Source: Bacteroidetes bacterium MedPE-SWsnd-G2
GTDB lineage: Bacteria; Bacteroidota; Bacteroidia; Flavobacteriales; Flavobacteriaceae
DNA: 64,000 nucleotides
Assembly (NCBI GenBank): GCA_001874335.1
Contig: MPDE01000003.1
Span: 1 to 64,000, forward strand
Reading direction: 5' to 3'
Below are positions 6,152-15,774 of this stretch, piece after piece; within the stretch, counting starts at the first letter, position 1, and each line of letters opens with the position of its first letter. A program made the translations under genes and the position numbers. The notes below the pieces were generated by a model. It saw only the letters and a list, made by a program, of their open reading frames with translations. It had not been told where the DNA came from and did no database searches.

Positions 6152-8737
6152 ATGTCATTACAACCAAAACTCATTAGGTTTAAACAAAATGTACTATCTA
6201 AGTATCAGATTTACAATAGCATCTTTATGACATTGCCGTTTGATACCATATCAAAGACAGGTGTTTTGTTACCCTTATTTCATGAAACTTGTGCAAAAGG
6301 ATTTAAAAATGAAGATGACCCTACAACTATAGTCGAAACGTTTTTTGAGAAATATCAAGCCAGAAGAACAAAGCAAAGTCAGCTCAATTTATTGTTTAGG
6401 TTTATTCAATACATTGAAAGGCAGGTGGTGTTATTTGATGCCATTGAAGATGCCGCCTTTCCCGTCGTTAATAATATGGATGGTTTCGGTACCTTAAGAA
6501 GTTTAAAAGAAGCGGCAGTATCAGCAAGAAACCTCACTGGATTACAGCATTATTTGTCCGATTATAAAGTTCGAATTGTTTTAACAGCACACCCTACTCA
6601 GTTTTATCCTGGAAGTGTGTTAGGTATTATCACAGATCTTACCGAAGCGATTAAAGATAATAACCTGGTACAAATTAAAAATTTACTGGCACAATTAGGA
6701 AAAACACCATTCTTTAAGCACAAAAAGCCAACCCCTTTTGACGAGGCCGTTAGCCTCATATGGTATTTAGAAAATGTGTTCTATCGTTCTTTTGGAGATA
6801 TGTATGATTACATTCAATTACATATTTTTAAAGGAAAACCTATTAATAACGATATCTTAAACGTTGGATTTTGGCCTGGAGGTGACCGTGATGGTAATCC
6901 GTTTGTAACGCCAGAAATTACCAGAAATGTAGCAGAACGATTGCGCTTAGCAGTACTTAGAAGTTACTATAAAGATATTAGAGCGTTGAAACGAAAATTA
7001 ACCTTTTCTGATGTCGAGCAGCGAATGGCGAATCTTGACCTAAGCTTATATCATGCAAGTATTGGAGACGAATCTTATGGTAGCTTTACCCTCGAAGATT
7101 TCAAAACCGAACTAAACGAAATTAAAACCCTAATAATTGATAAACATCAATCCCTTTATTTGGCCGACGTCTATAGTTTAATAAATAAAGTAACCTTGTT
7201 TGGCTTCCATTTTGCAGCCTTAGATATAAGACAAGATAGTAGAGTGCATCATAAGGTGTTTACTAATATGGTCTCTGATTTGCAAAAGGCAGGAAATACT
7301 ATTTTCCCTGATAATTATGATGCCATGTCCCCAAAAGAGCAGTTTGAATTTTTGTCTAAGATATCTGGTAAAGTTGATCTCAGTTTGATTTCTGATGAAG
7401 ACGTTTTAAAAATGCTTAAAACGATAGAAGTTATTAGAGAAGTGCAGGAGAAAAATGGTGAAAAAGGCGCTAATCGATACATTATTAGTAATAATCAAAC
7501 CGCATTGAATGTGATGCAAGTTTATGCTATGTTAAAACTTGTGGCTTTCCAAGACGAATTGACTGTTGATATTGGTCCTCTTTTTGAAACCATTGATGAC
7601 TTGGAAGGAGCACATTTAGTAATGGAAGAGCTTTATTCTAATGAAAATTATAGAAAACACCTCGAATCCAGAGGGAACAAACAAACCATTATGCTTGGGT
7701 TCTCAGACGGTACTAAAGATGGTGGTTATCTGATGGCTAATTGGGCTATCTTTCAAGCAAAAGAACGATTGACCTCAATGTCAAGAGCGCACGGTATTAC
7801 TGCACTATTCTTTGATGGTAGGGGAGGACCACCAGCAAGAGGTGGTGGAAAAACACATCAGTTTTATTCCTCTTTAGGACCAACAATTGAAGATAAAGAA
7901 GTGCAATTAACCATTCAAGGGCAAACCATTAGCTCCAATTTTGGAACCTTAGATTCTTGCCAGTATAATATGGAGCAGTTAATTTCTTCTGGGGTATACA
8001 ATAGATTAAATGAAAGTAAGGAGCCAATGTCTTCTCAAAATGTTGAGACGATGAATATGCTGTCAACATTGAGTTATAAATCATATTCCGAATTTAAAAG
8101 TCATCCAAAATTCTTGTCTTATCTAGAAGGGATGAGTACGCTTAAGTATTATGCAAAAACCAATATTGGGAGTAGACCATCTAAACGTGGTAAATCTTCA
8201 GAGTTAGTTTTTGCAGATTTGAGAGCCATTCCGTTTGTGGGATCTTGGAGTCAATTAAAACAAAATGTCCCTGGGTTTTATGGCGTAGGAACAGCTATGA
8301 AGTATTATGAAGATCGAGGTGAGTTTGATAAGGTGGTAACCTTGTATAAATCGTCAACATTCTTTAAAACCTTGGTAGGTAATAGTATGATGTCTTTGTC
8401 TAAATCCTTTTTTGGGCTTACCAAATACATGGGTAATGACCCTGAGTTTGGAGTATTCTGGAATGTGATCTATGAAGAGTATCTTTTAACTCGAGACTTA
8501 TTACTTAAACTTACGGGGTATGATCAATTAATGGAAAACCACCCTGCAAGTAAAGCTTCTATTGAAGTAAGGGAATCTATAGTGTTACCATTACTTACAA
8601 TTCAGCAGTTTGCTTTGAAAAAAGTAAAAGAATTACAAAAAGAAGATCCAAACAATACAGAAGAGATCGCTATTTACGAGAAAATAGTAACCCGATCCCT
8701 TTTCGGAAATATTAATGCCAGTAGAAATTCGGCATAA
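6152..8737 (+). CDS. ppc: Phosphoenolpyruvate carboxylase
   Basis: An 861-residue PEP carboxylase, which converts PEP and bicarbonate to oxaloacetate and refills the TCA cycle in the cytosol. Catalytic motifs are intact: VLTAHPTQ with His147, GFSDGTKDGGY with Lys522, and FDGRGGPPARGGG with Arg557. The C-terminus, NINASRNSA, corresponds to the usual -NTG/-SG-like end; the family is normally 850-950 residues, so it is complete. The ATG at 6152 gives MSLQPKLIRFKQNVLSKY, as expected for flavobacterial enzymes. A strong hairpin terminator follows at once, and the 246-bp upstream region is shared with the divergent MG2-like gene. It appears monocistronic. Confidence 0.97.
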   Translation: MSLQPKLIRFKQNVLSKYQIYNSIFMTLPFDTISKTGVLLPLFHETCAKGFKNEDDPTTIVETFFEKYQARRTKQSQLNLLFRFIQYIERQVVLFDAIEDAAFPVVNNMDGFGTLRSLKEAAVSARNLTGLQHYLSDYKVRIVLTAHPTQFYPGSVLGIITDLTEAIKDNNLVQIKNLLAQLGKTPFFKHKKPTPFDEAVSLIWYLENVFYRSFGDMYDYIQLHIFKGKPINNDILNVGFWPGGDRDGNPFVTPEITRNVAERLRLAVLRSYYKDIRALKRKLTFSDVEQRMANLDLSLYHASIGDESYGSFTLEDFKTELNEIKTLIIDKHQSLYLADVYSLINKVTLFGFHFAALDIRQDSRVHHKVFTNMVSDLQKAGNTIFPDNYDAMSPKEQFEFLSKISGKVDLSLISDEDVLKMLKTIEVIREVQEKNGEKGANRYIISNNQTALNVMQVYAMLKLVAFQDELTVDIGPLFETIDDLEGAHLVMEELYSNENYRKHLESRGNKQTIMLGFSDGTKDGGYLMANWAIFQAKERLTSMSRAHGITALFFDGRGGPPARGGGKTHQFYSSLGPTIEDKEVQLTIQGQTISSNFGTLDSCQYNMEQLISSGVYNRLNESKEPMSSQNVETMNMLSTLSYKSYSEFKSHPKFLSYLEGMSTLKYYAKTNIGSRPSKRGKSSELVFADLRAIPFVGSWSQLKQNVPGFYGVGTAMKYYEDRGEFDKVVTLYKSSTFFKTLVGNSMMSLSKSFFGLTKYMGNDPEFGVFWNVIYEEYLLTRDLLLKLTGYDQLMENHPASKASIEVRESIVLPLLTIQQFALKKVKELQKEDPNNTEEIAIYEKIVTRSLFGNINASRNSA

Positions 8738-8767
8738 AAAAAAGGCACTTTTTAAAGTGCCTTTTTT
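8736..8767. terminator. Bidirectional terminator between ppc and T9SS gene
   Basis: AAAGGCACTTT (8741-8751) and AAAGTGCCTTT (8754-8764) form an 11-bp stem, with an A-run before and a T-run after, so it can end ppc on the plus strand and the T9SS cargo gene on the minus strand. Confidence 0.9.
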
Positions 8768-8783
8768 GTTTTATTTCCGTTTA

Positions 8784-9617
8784 TTACAGTACAATTTTCT
8801 TTGAAATTGTAGCATTAGTAGTAAGATCTACTAGCTTAATAATATAAATTCCACTTGTTGTATTTGCAGCAGAAATTGTTTGTTCCGAAGATTCAATTGT
8901 ACCTGATAATACTTGTTTTCCTAAAATATCGTACACTTGATAAGATGCTGAATTATTTAGGTTTGAGATTGAAATGGTTTTATCAAAAGCTGAAATAGCA
9001 ATATTTCCTCTTAATGAATTGTCATTTAAGCTTAAAGTGGTTTGACCTGCGTTAATAGCCTCGTCTGCCGTGGTGTTATAAGCATAATCTTTAATAGACC
9101 AATTAGTTGTTGAACCGTTAATAGCACCAATTCTAGCCCAACCATAATGTGTAGCACCATCAACGTCAAACTTAAGCCCAAGATATTTATCTCCTACAGC
9201 TCCGCAAAATTCAGCATTTGCTCTCATACATCCATTTATATTGTCCCAAGTGCCCATCCAATTGTAAACGTTTCCAGATGCCCAGCCTGTGTTACCACTA
9301 CTTATTGCATCTCCCATATCTAAGCCAGTTGGATAAGATCCCAATCCTCCAGCAGAAGACGTTGTGTTAATAAAACTATTTCCAGCAGGTGGTGAGAAGT
9401 AAAAGTTAAGCAATAAGTTACCATAAAGATTGGCAATGTTAAAATCGTCAACCCCATTGTTGTCTATATCCAATTGGTAAGTAATATCGCCTCCTTCGTC
9501 AGGATTAATATCCGTATATTCTATTTGTCCCATGGCATCTGCACCGGCAATCATTGCAACTGATAGGGCACTGTATTTTGCCAGTTGATTTGAAAATTTT
9601 GGAGTAATTGTTTTCAT
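8784..9617 (-). CDS. T9SS cargo protein, paralogue A of a tandem pair
   Basis: A 277-residue secreted protein. It has a signal-like N-terminus (MKTITPKFSNQLAKYSALSVAMIAGADAMGQ), then a calcium-site-like stretch DIDNNGVDDFNI near residue 50, then the Bacteroidota motif HYGWARIG near residue 157. The last 75 residues form a type A T9SS sorting domain ending in KKIVL, which would direct export across the outer membrane and attachment to the surface. The enzymatic or binding role is unknown. It lies directly downstream of a near-copy (paralogue B) with its own terminator between them. Residues 1-200 are very similar in the two proteins while the sorting domains differ strongly. Confidence 0.88.
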   Translation of the reverse strand: MKTITPKFSNQLAKYSALSVAMIAGADAMGQIEYTDINPDEGGDITYQLDIDNNGVDDFNIANLYGNLLLNFYFSPPAGNSFINTTSSAGGLGSYPTGLDMGDAISSGNTGWASGNVYNWMGTWDNINGCMRANAEFCGAVGDKYLGLKFDVDGATHYGWARIGAINGSTTNWSIKDYAYNTTADEAINAGQTTLSLNDNSLRGNIAISAFDKTISISNLNNSASYQVYDILGKQVLSGTIESSEQTISAANTTSGIYIIKLVDLTTNATISKKIVL

Positions 9618-9686
9618 GATTTTCTACAATATTAAGTGTTAGTAAATTGTTTAGTTACATGAAAGTTACCCTAAAATTATGATAAA

Positions 9687-9721
9687 TCAAAAAAAGGCAT
9701 CAAGTTAACCTTGATGCCTTT
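9687..9721 (-). terminator. Terminator of T9SS paralogue B
   Basis: AAAGGCATCAAG (9693-9704) and CTTGATGCCTTT (9710-9721) form a perfect 12-bp stem with a 5-base loop. The A-run at 9689-9695 becomes the U-run on the minus-strand transcript. It separates the two tandem paralogues. Confidence 0.88.
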
Positions 9722-9746
9722 ACTGTAATATATAAATTTTTTTGTA

Positions 9747-10583
9747 TTATAAAATAACTTTTTTAGCAAATTTTGCTTGAGTTTCAGTGTCTGTTAATTC
9801 TATCACGTAGATACCACTAGCAACTGTATTCATGTTAATACTGTTAGCACCTGATTCTAATTTACCAGATTGTAAAACTTGTCCAGTCAATGAGTAAACA
9901 TTGTAGTTCACGGCATTGTCTAAATTGTTAACTGTAATAGTTTTATCGACAGCAATTACTTCTACAGAGTTTGCTAATTCGTTATCGTTAATGCTTAAAG
10001 TTGTTTGACCCGCGTTAATTGCCTCATCAGCCGTTGTGTTGTACGCATAATCTTTGATTACCCAGTTTGTTGTTGATCCGTTTATAGCACCAATTCTTGC
10101 CCAACCGTAATGTGTGGCACCATCTATATCAAATTTAAGACCTAAGTATTTGTCTCCAACCGCACCGCAAAACTCTGCATTGGCTCTCGTACATCCATTA
10201 ATATTGTCCCATGTACCCATCCAGTTGTAAAAGTTTCCATAAGTCCAATCGCCATTACTACTGCTAATAACATCTCCCATGTCTAAACCTGTTGGGTAAG
10301 ATCCCATTCCAGCGGCAGATGGCATAGTGTTAATAAAACTATTACTACCTGCAGCAGGTGTGAAGTAAAAATTTAGAAGTAAGTTACCGCTTACGTTGGC
10401 AATATTATAATCATCAATACCATTGTTGTCTAAATCTAATAGGTAGGTGATATCTCCACCTTCATCAGGGGTAATATCTGTGTATTCAATTTGTCCAGAA
10501 GCGTCTGCAGCACCAGCCATAGCAAGTGATAAAGCTCCGTATTTTGCAAGTTGAGAGGATAATTTTTGAGTAGTTTTTTTCAT
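9747..10583 (-). CDS. T9SS cargo protein, paralogue B of a tandem pair
   Basis: A 278-residue sister of the preceding protein, with the same order: a signal-like N-terminus (residues 1-31, ADASGQ), DLDNNGIDDYNI near residue 50, a central domain with AEFCGAVGDKYLGLKFD and HYGWARIG, and a C-terminal T9SS type A sorting domain ending in KKVIL. The central region is almost the same as in paralogue A, including the Cys pair (GCTRANAEFC), but the sorting domain has diverged. The role is unknown; both are probably surface-displayed. The 337-bp upstream region should hold its promoter, though no consensus site is obvious. Confidence 0.88.
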   Translation of the reverse strand: MKKTTQKLSSQLAKYGALSLAMAGAADASGQIEYTDITPDEGGDITYLLDLDNNGIDDYNIANVSGNLLLNFYFTPAAGSNSFINTMPSAAGMGSYPTGLDMGDVISSSNGDWTYGNFYNWMGTWDNINGCTRANAEFCGAVGDKYLGLKFDIDGATHYGWARIGAINGSTTNWVIKDYAYNTTADEAINAGQTTLSINDNELANSVEVIAVDKTITVNNLDNAVNYNVYSLTGQVLQSGKLESGANSINMNTVASGIYVIELTDTETQAKFAKKVIL

Positions 10584-10920
10584 AGAACTATATTTATTAA
10601 TTATTAGGAATTAAGCGGTTTTTCAACCAGCTGCAAATTACTCTAATATGTTTGTTTGCCCAAAAAGTTAATGTTGATGAGAACCAGGGGCTTAAAAAAT
10701 TTAACACTTGTGTTTTTTCAAAAAAAAGGAGAAGGAGAGTTAAAATAAGTTGTTTACTAGGTGTTAAAATTATAAGTAAACAAACTTGAATTGACACTAA
10801 ATTTAGGTTATATACACTATATTTTATTTCTTTGTATTCTAATATAATACACTATAAACACAGGTAATTAGGGCGTTTGGTAAGTGTTTGTTTTTTAGGT
10901 ATTTAAAACTGTTTAAAACT
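10584..10920. other. Divergent intergenic region, no gene seen
   Basis: This 337-bp AT-rich stretch lies between the start of T9SS paralogue B (minus strand) and the 51-residue gene (plus strand). It should hold two outward promoters, but I find no site matching TTTG-N19-TAnnTTTG on either strand, no RNA-like structure and no terminator. The weak open frame on the minus strand at 10597-10797 has low-complexity content and is not believed. Confidence 0.6.
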
Positions 10921-11076
10921 ATGGGTGATAAAAAAAACACCAACGCAAATGCTAAGGTTGACGAAAAAGGATCTTTGGGCCTTTTGGCCTATGGCGATTT
11001 GGGATTGAGAGAATGGAGGGCTGTGAAAGCTTTAAGTTTAAAGAAAAATCGTAAAAAAAATGGCGAAGAAAAATAA
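10921..11076 (+). CDS. 51-residue basic protein overlapping the phosphodiesterase/sulfotransferase gene
   Basis: Starting at the ATG at 10921 this gives MGDKKNTNANAKVDEKGSLG, then LLAYGDLGLREWRAVKALSL and a lysine-rich tail ending GEEK. It is small, charged and cytosolic, with no known domain. An in-frame upstream extension starts near 10888, but the ATG at 10921 gives the more natural start. It overlaps the start of the large downstream gene by 17 nt in a different frame, so translation of the two is probably coupled. I recognise no function; a role in expression or assembly of the large protein is inferred only from the overlap. Confidence 0.6.
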   Translation: MGDKKNTNANAKVDEKGSLGLLAYGDLGLREWRAVKALSLKKNRKKNGEEK

Positions 11077-13588
11077 AGTACTTTTATTAGGCTGGGATGG
11101 TGCAGATTGGAAAATAATAGGGCCATTGTTAGCTAAGGGGCAAATGCCTTCTTTACAACGATTAATAAAAAAAGGAGTTTATGGCAACATGAGTACCATG
11201 AACCCGCCTTACTCTCCTATGCTATGGTCCACTGTGGCCACAGGAAAAACGCCTGATAAACATGGCGTTTTAGGGTTTTTGGAATTACAACCGGATCAAA
11301 AAGGAATTAGGCCTGTATCTGTAAAAAGTAGAAAATCTAAAGCCATTTGGAATATTCTCCACAACCAAGGCATGAAATCTAATCTTGTAGGTTGGTGGCC
11401 AAGTTTTCCAGCAGAGCCAATTAATGGTGTAGTAGTTACAGATCGATTTCAAAAGGTAAAATTAAGTCCCTATCAAAAAAACCCGATTAATCCTGGAACA
11501 ATTCACCCAGAGTCAAAAGTAAAGGATTTAGAAGACCTACGTATGTTTCCTCATGAGGTCACAGCAGCACATATATTACCATTTATTCCTAAAGCAGCTT
11601 TAATAAATCAAAACGGTCAGGATAAGTCCTTATTAAATTTTGCTAAAACCCTGACCGAAAATGTGTCGGTTCATTGCGCAGCAACAAACGTAATGCGTAC
11701 TACAGAATGGGATTTTATGGGCGTGTATTATGATGCTATAGATCACTTTTGTCACGGATTTATGAAATATTTCCCGCCAAAATTAAGTGCGATTCCTCAG
11801 AATAAATTTGAGATATATAAAGACGTTATTGATGGGGCATATCGCTTTCAAGATATGATGCTTGGACGTATGATGGATTTAATTGATGATGATACTACTT
11901 TAATGGTAATGTCTGACCATGGTTACGAGTCTGGAAACAAGCGTATTTTAAAAATGCCCAAATACCCAGCGGCACCGGCATTAGAACATCGTCAATTTGG
12001 GGTTTTTGCTGCTTGCGGACCAGATATTAAAGTAAACGAAAAAGTGTTTGGTTTAGGTCTTATTGATATTGCTCCAACCATTTTACATATGTTCGATTTA
12101 CCTGTTGGTAAGGATATGGACGGAAGAGTAGCCTTAGATATTTTTAAATCACCTAAAAAGCCTGAGTTTATTGAAAGCTGGGAAGATGTTGAGGGTGATT
12201 TTGGTCAACATAAAGATTTAGAAAACGATCAATTAGCAGACCAAGAAACCATGGAACAATTGGTAGAACTTGGCTATATTGATAAGCCTGATGAGAAAAT
12301 TGAAGTAGCCGTTCTTAAAACCAAATGTGACCTTAGACATAATTTGGCACGAGTGTATTTGGGTAAGAAAGATTACGCTTCTGCAAAAGAGATTTTATTA
12401 GAGTTGATTACCGAAGAGAAGCCTATAGATGTGATCCCATTTTACATGGATTTACTAACTATTTCCATTTCTGAGAGTGAGTTTAAATTGGCTGAAAAGT
12501 ACTTGAATACATTAAGAGAATTGGACAGTGAATTTAAACTGAACACGTATTTCTCTGAGTCTAAAATTTTATTGGGTAATGGTAAAGTTGAAGAAGCTTT
12601 ACAAGTGCTTCAAGTTGCTAAAGACAAAAAGCCAAACCCAGAAGTATGGTTTCAAATTGGTAAAATCTATGCACAAGTCTTTAAGTATGAGGAAGCAAAA
12701 GATGCCTTTGAACATGCCATTGCAATGGAAAATGACAATGCAAAATACCATCAAGCCTTGGCTGTAGCCTTAGTGCGTTTGGGTGATTTTGAGGAGGCTG
12801 CAGATCATGCCTTTACCGCTATAGAGCTGATTAAGTATTTCCCTGAAGCTCACTATATATTGGGTGAAGCTTTAGAAAAGATGGGAGATTTAGAGAATTC
12901 TAAAAAGGCTTATGAAATGGCTAAAATGCTAAGACCTAAAAAGTCTAAGAAAGCAGAAATGGCTATTGAAAATATTAATCTTAAAAAAGAGGCTTTAGCT
13001 AATTTAGAAGATAAAACGACTAATACCTATTTTAAAGATCAGATTGTAATTGTATCAGGGTTACCGCGTTCAGGAACATCTTTAATGATGCAAATGATGA
13101 ATAATGGTGGTTTAGAAGTCTTGACAGATAACCAAAGAAAATCTGATGACTCTAATCCAAAAGGATATTTTGAATATGAACCAGTAATGTCAATCCATAA
13201 AGACAATAGTTGGGTGGAGTTGGCTAAAAACAAATCGGTTAAGGTCGTTGCTCCATTACTTAAGCATTTGCCTTCAGAATATAGGTATAAAGTGATTTTT
13301 ATGAATCGTGATATCACCGAGGTTATAAAATCACAGCAAAAAATGATTGGTCGAGATACAGAAACTTTACCGGTTAAATTATTTGATGCTTTCCAAAAGC
13401 AACTTCAAGTGGTTGATACATGGAAAGAAAAAGAGCCAGGTGTTGAAATGATGTATGTGAATTATAAGGATGTTCTTGAAAATCCTAACGATTTGGTGAA
13501 TCAAATTTCAGACTTTATTAGTGTTGATATGGATCAAGAAGCTATGATATCAAGTGTAGATAAATCACTGTATCGAAATAAAAATTAA
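11060..13588 (+). CDS. Type I phosphodiesterase / TPR / sulfotransferase fusion protein
   Basis: An 842-residue cytosolic protein of three parts. Residues 1 to about 400 are an alkaline-phosphatase-superfamily (type I phosphodiesterase/nucleotide pyrophosphatase) domain. Metal ligands are visible as Asp13 (GWDGAD), Asp225/Asp228/His229/His232 (DAIDHFCH) and Asp286/His287 (MSDHGY). The nucleophile position appears to be Ser52 (PPYSPMLW), where Thr is more usual. Residues about 420-640 hold several TPR repeats. Residues about 660-842 form a sulfotransferase-like domain with the PAPS-binding loop VSGLPRSGTSLMMQM and a later NRDITEVIKSQ stretch. There is no signal peptide. The TPRs suggest protein contacts; the substrate is unknown. 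It is preceded by an overlapping 51-residue gene and followed by a bidirectional terminator. Confidence 0.85.
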   Translation: MAKKNKVLLLGWDGADWKIIGPLLAKGQMPSLQRLIKKGVYGNMSTMNPPYSPMLWSTVATGKTPDKHGVLGFLELQPDQKGIRPVSVKSRKSKAIWNILHNQGMKSNLVGWWPSFPAEPINGVVVTDRFQKVKLSPYQKNPINPGTIHPESKVKDLEDLRMFPHEVTAAHILPFIPKAALINQNGQDKSLLNFAKTLTENVSVHCAATNVMRTTEWDFMGVYYDAIDHFCHGFMKYFPPKLSAIPQNKFEIYKDVIDGAYRFQDMMLGRMMDLIDDDTTLMVMSDHGYESGNKRILKMPKYPAAPALEHRQFGVFAACGPDIKVNEKVFGLGLIDIAPTILHMFDLPVGKDMDGRVALDIFKSPKKPEFIESWEDVEGDFGQHKDLENDQLADQETMEQLVELGYIDKPDEKIEVAVLKTKCDLRHNLARVYLGKKDYASAKEILLELITEEKPIDVIPFYMDLLTISISESEFKLAEKYLNTLRELDSEFKLNTYFSESKILLGNGKVEEALQVLQVAKDKKPNPEVWFQIGKIYAQVFKYEEAKDAFEHAIAMENDNAKYHQALAVALVRLGDFEEAADHAFTAIELIKYFPEAHYILGEALEKMGDLENSKKAYEMAKMLRPKKSKKAEMAIENINLKKEALANLEDKTTNTYFKDQIVIVSGLPRSGTSLMMQMMNNGGLEVLTDNQRKSDDSNPKGYFEYEPVMSIHKDNSWVELAKNKSVKVVAPLLKHLPSEYRYKVIFMNRDITEVIKSQQKMIGRDTETLPVKLFDAFQKQLQVVDTWKEKEPGVEMMYVNYKDVLENPNDLVNQISDFISVDMDQEAMISSVDKSLYRNKN

Positions 13589-13592
13589 GAAT

Positions 13593-13624
13593 AAAAAAGG
13601 AGCTATTAAGCTCCTTTTTTTTTG
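13593..13624. terminator. Bidirectional terminator between the fusion gene and tex
   Basis: AAAAAAGGAGCT (13593-13604), loop ATTA, AGCTCCTTTTTT (13609-13620), followed by more T. The A- and T-runs serve both converging genes. The tex stop lies just outside the stem. Confidence 0.9.
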
Positions 13625-15751
13625 TTATCGTTTTAGGGATAGTTGAATCCTCTTTCGATTGATATCAACTTCCAAAACCTTTACAATGACATGCTCTTGC
13701 AGACTCACGTGTGCATTCACATCAGAGACAAATCCGTCAGCCAGATTTGAAATGTGTATAAGCCCGCTTTCTTTAATGCCAATGTCAACAAAACAGCCAA
13801 AATTAGTAATGTTATTGACGATGCCAGGTAGCACTTGACCAACCTGAACATCAGAAATTGTTTTTATGTTTTTATTGAATGTAAACACCTTTGCCTTGGC
13901 TCTAACATCCAAACCAGGTTTTTCTAACTCAGTCAAAATATCTTTTAAGGTTGGAAGCCCAATAGACTCGTTACAATAGAATTCCAAATTAATCGCACTT
14001 AGTTCTGCAGTATTGCCAATTAGCGCAGCTACATCTGTATTACGGTCTTTTGCAATCTGATTTACCAAGGCATAGCGCTCAGGGTGCACTGCCGAGTCAT
14101 CTAAAGGGTTTTTCGCATCTTTGATTCTCAAAAAACCTGCACTTTGCTGAAAGGCTTTTTCTCCCAGCCGCGGCACCTTTTTAATTTCTGCTCTTGAGCC
14201 AAAACTGCCGTTTTCTGTTCTGTATGCAATTATGTTTTCCGCTAATTTAGGACCGATACCAGAAACATAACTAAGTAAATATTGGGATGCGGTATTGATA
14301 TTTACTCCTACCGTATTCACACTATTTTCGACGACCCGATCTAAAGACCCTTTTAATTTGGCTTGGTCTACATCATGCTGGTATTGACCTACCCCAATAG
14401 ATTTTGGGTCTAATTTTACCAATTCGGCAAGTGGGTCTGATAATCGTCTACCTATCGAAACTGCGCCTCTAACCGTAACATCATAATTTGGGAACTCAGC
14501 TCGGGCAATTTTTGAGGCAGAATAAATAGAGGCTCCCGCTTCGCTTACAATATATACTTCAACATCATGTTTAAAATGCACCTTTTTTATAAGCTGTTCA
14601 GTTTCTCTAGAGGCGGTGCCGTTTCCAATTGCAATGGCCTCTATTTTATACGCTTCAGCCAATTGACTAATTTTTTTTATTGCGCCAATACTATCGTTTT
14701 TAGGGGCATGCGGAAAAATAGTTTCGTTATGTTTTAAATTGCCTTGAGCATCTAAACAAACCACTTTACATCCGGTTCTAAATCCAGGATCGATAGCTAA
14801 AATTCGTTTTTCTCCAAGTGGAGCGGCAAGAAGAAGTTGTTTTAGGTTTTTAGAAAACACCAAAATGGCTTGATCATCGGCTTTGGCTTTGGCTTTTTGT
14901 AAAGCCTCATTGCTTATAGATGGTAAAAGTAATCGTTTAAAACTATCTTCAATTGCTAATTGTATTTGTGTTGCACAATCGGAATGAGATCGAATAATTT
15001 TTGATTCAATTTTATTTACAATTCGATCCTGATCAACTTCAATTTTTAATCTTATATAGCCTTCAGTTTCTGCTCTTAAAATTGCTAAAAGGCGGTGTGA
15101 TGGGCATCGCGATAAGGACTCAGACCAATCAAAATAATCTCTGTATTTCTGTGCTTTTTCTTCAGTTTTTTGTGCTGATTTCACCTTGGTTGTAATAAGA
15201 GCATATCGCTCCATGTTTTGACGTAACATGGCTCTAATATCCTGACGTTCGCTAATCCACTCAGCAATAATGTGTCTTGCTCCTACGAGTGCGGTTTCAG
15301 CGGTTTTAATTTCAGTATTTAAAAACCGTTTAGCCGTTTGCTCAAGGTTATCTGCATTTTGGCTCATAATAATTTTTGCCAATGGTTCTAACCCTTGCTT
15401 TCTGGCTATTTCAGCTTTGGTTTTTCGTTTCTTTTTATAGGGAAGGTAGAGGTCTTCTAAGGTAACAAGGCTTTCACAATTATTAATCTTATCTTTTAAC
15501 TCGGGTGTTAAATCACCTTGCTCTTGAAGTGTAGAACTTATACTTGATTTTCGCTTTTCAAGGTTTTCAAAAAGCGTTTTAAAGTTTACAATCTCTCCCA
15601 AGGCAACTTCATCGAGGTTTCCAGTAAGTTCTTTACGGTATCTCGCAATAAAGGGAATACTGCAATCTTCAGACAATAATTTTAGTGTAGCGTTTATGGC
15701 CTTATTACTTATTGTCGTGTGCTTTGCAATAAATGATGTGATTTGAGACAT
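13625..15751 (-). CDS. tex: Tex family RNA-binding transcription accessory protein
   Basis: A 708-residue Tex protein, a conserved cytosolic nucleic-acid-binding factor related to eukaryotic Spt6. An N-terminal helical region (1 to about 310) is followed by a YqgF/RNase H-like core (RILAIDPGFRTGCKV, near residue 320). Next come paired helix-hairpin-helix segments (INTASQYLLSYVSGIG, near 490-560) and a C-terminal S1 RNA-binding domain (GQVLPGIVNNITNFGCFVD to the end, about 635-705). The length is close to the usual 700-780. It is downstream of metG on the same strand, but a hairpin separates them, so it is probably transcribed on its own. Confidence 0.95.
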   Translation of the reverse strand: MSQITSFIAKHTTISNKAINATLKLLSEDCSIPFIARYRKELTGNLDEVALGEIVNFKTLFENLEKRKSSISSTLQEQGDLTPELKDKINNCESLVTLEDLYLPYKKKRKTKAEIARKQGLEPLAKIIMSQNADNLEQTAKRFLNTEIKTAETALVGARHIIAEWISERQDIRAMLRQNMERYALITTKVKSAQKTEEKAQKYRDYFDWSESLSRCPSHRLLAILRAETEGYIRLKIEVDQDRIVNKIESKIIRSHSDCATQIQLAIEDSFKRLLLPSISNEALQKAKAKADDQAILVFSKNLKQLLLAAPLGEKRILAIDPGFRTGCKVVCLDAQGNLKHNETIFPHAPKNDSIGAIKKISQLAEAYKIEAIAIGNGTASRETEQLIKKVHFKHDVEVYIVSEAGASIYSASKIARAEFPNYDVTVRGAVSIGRRLSDPLAELVKLDPKSIGVGQYQHDVDQAKLKGSLDRVVENSVNTVGVNINTASQYLLSYVSGIGPKLAENIIAYRTENGSFGSRAEIKKVPRLGEKAFQQSAGFLRIKDAKNPLDDSAVHPERYALVNQIAKDRNTDVAALIGNTAELSAINLEFYCNESIGLPTLKDILTELEKPGLDVRAKAKVFTFNKNIKTISDVQVGQVLPGIVNNITNFGCFVDIGIKESGLIHISNLADGFVSDVNAHVSLQEHVIVKVLEVDINRKRIQLSLKR

Positions 15752-15774
15752 AAGTTGTTTTAATTCTAAAAATA

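Noticed and set aside
10597-10797. 66-residue open frame on the minus strand in the gap before the fusion gene
   Set aside because: Low-complexity, hydrophobic translation with no family-like content, placed in a divergent promoter region.
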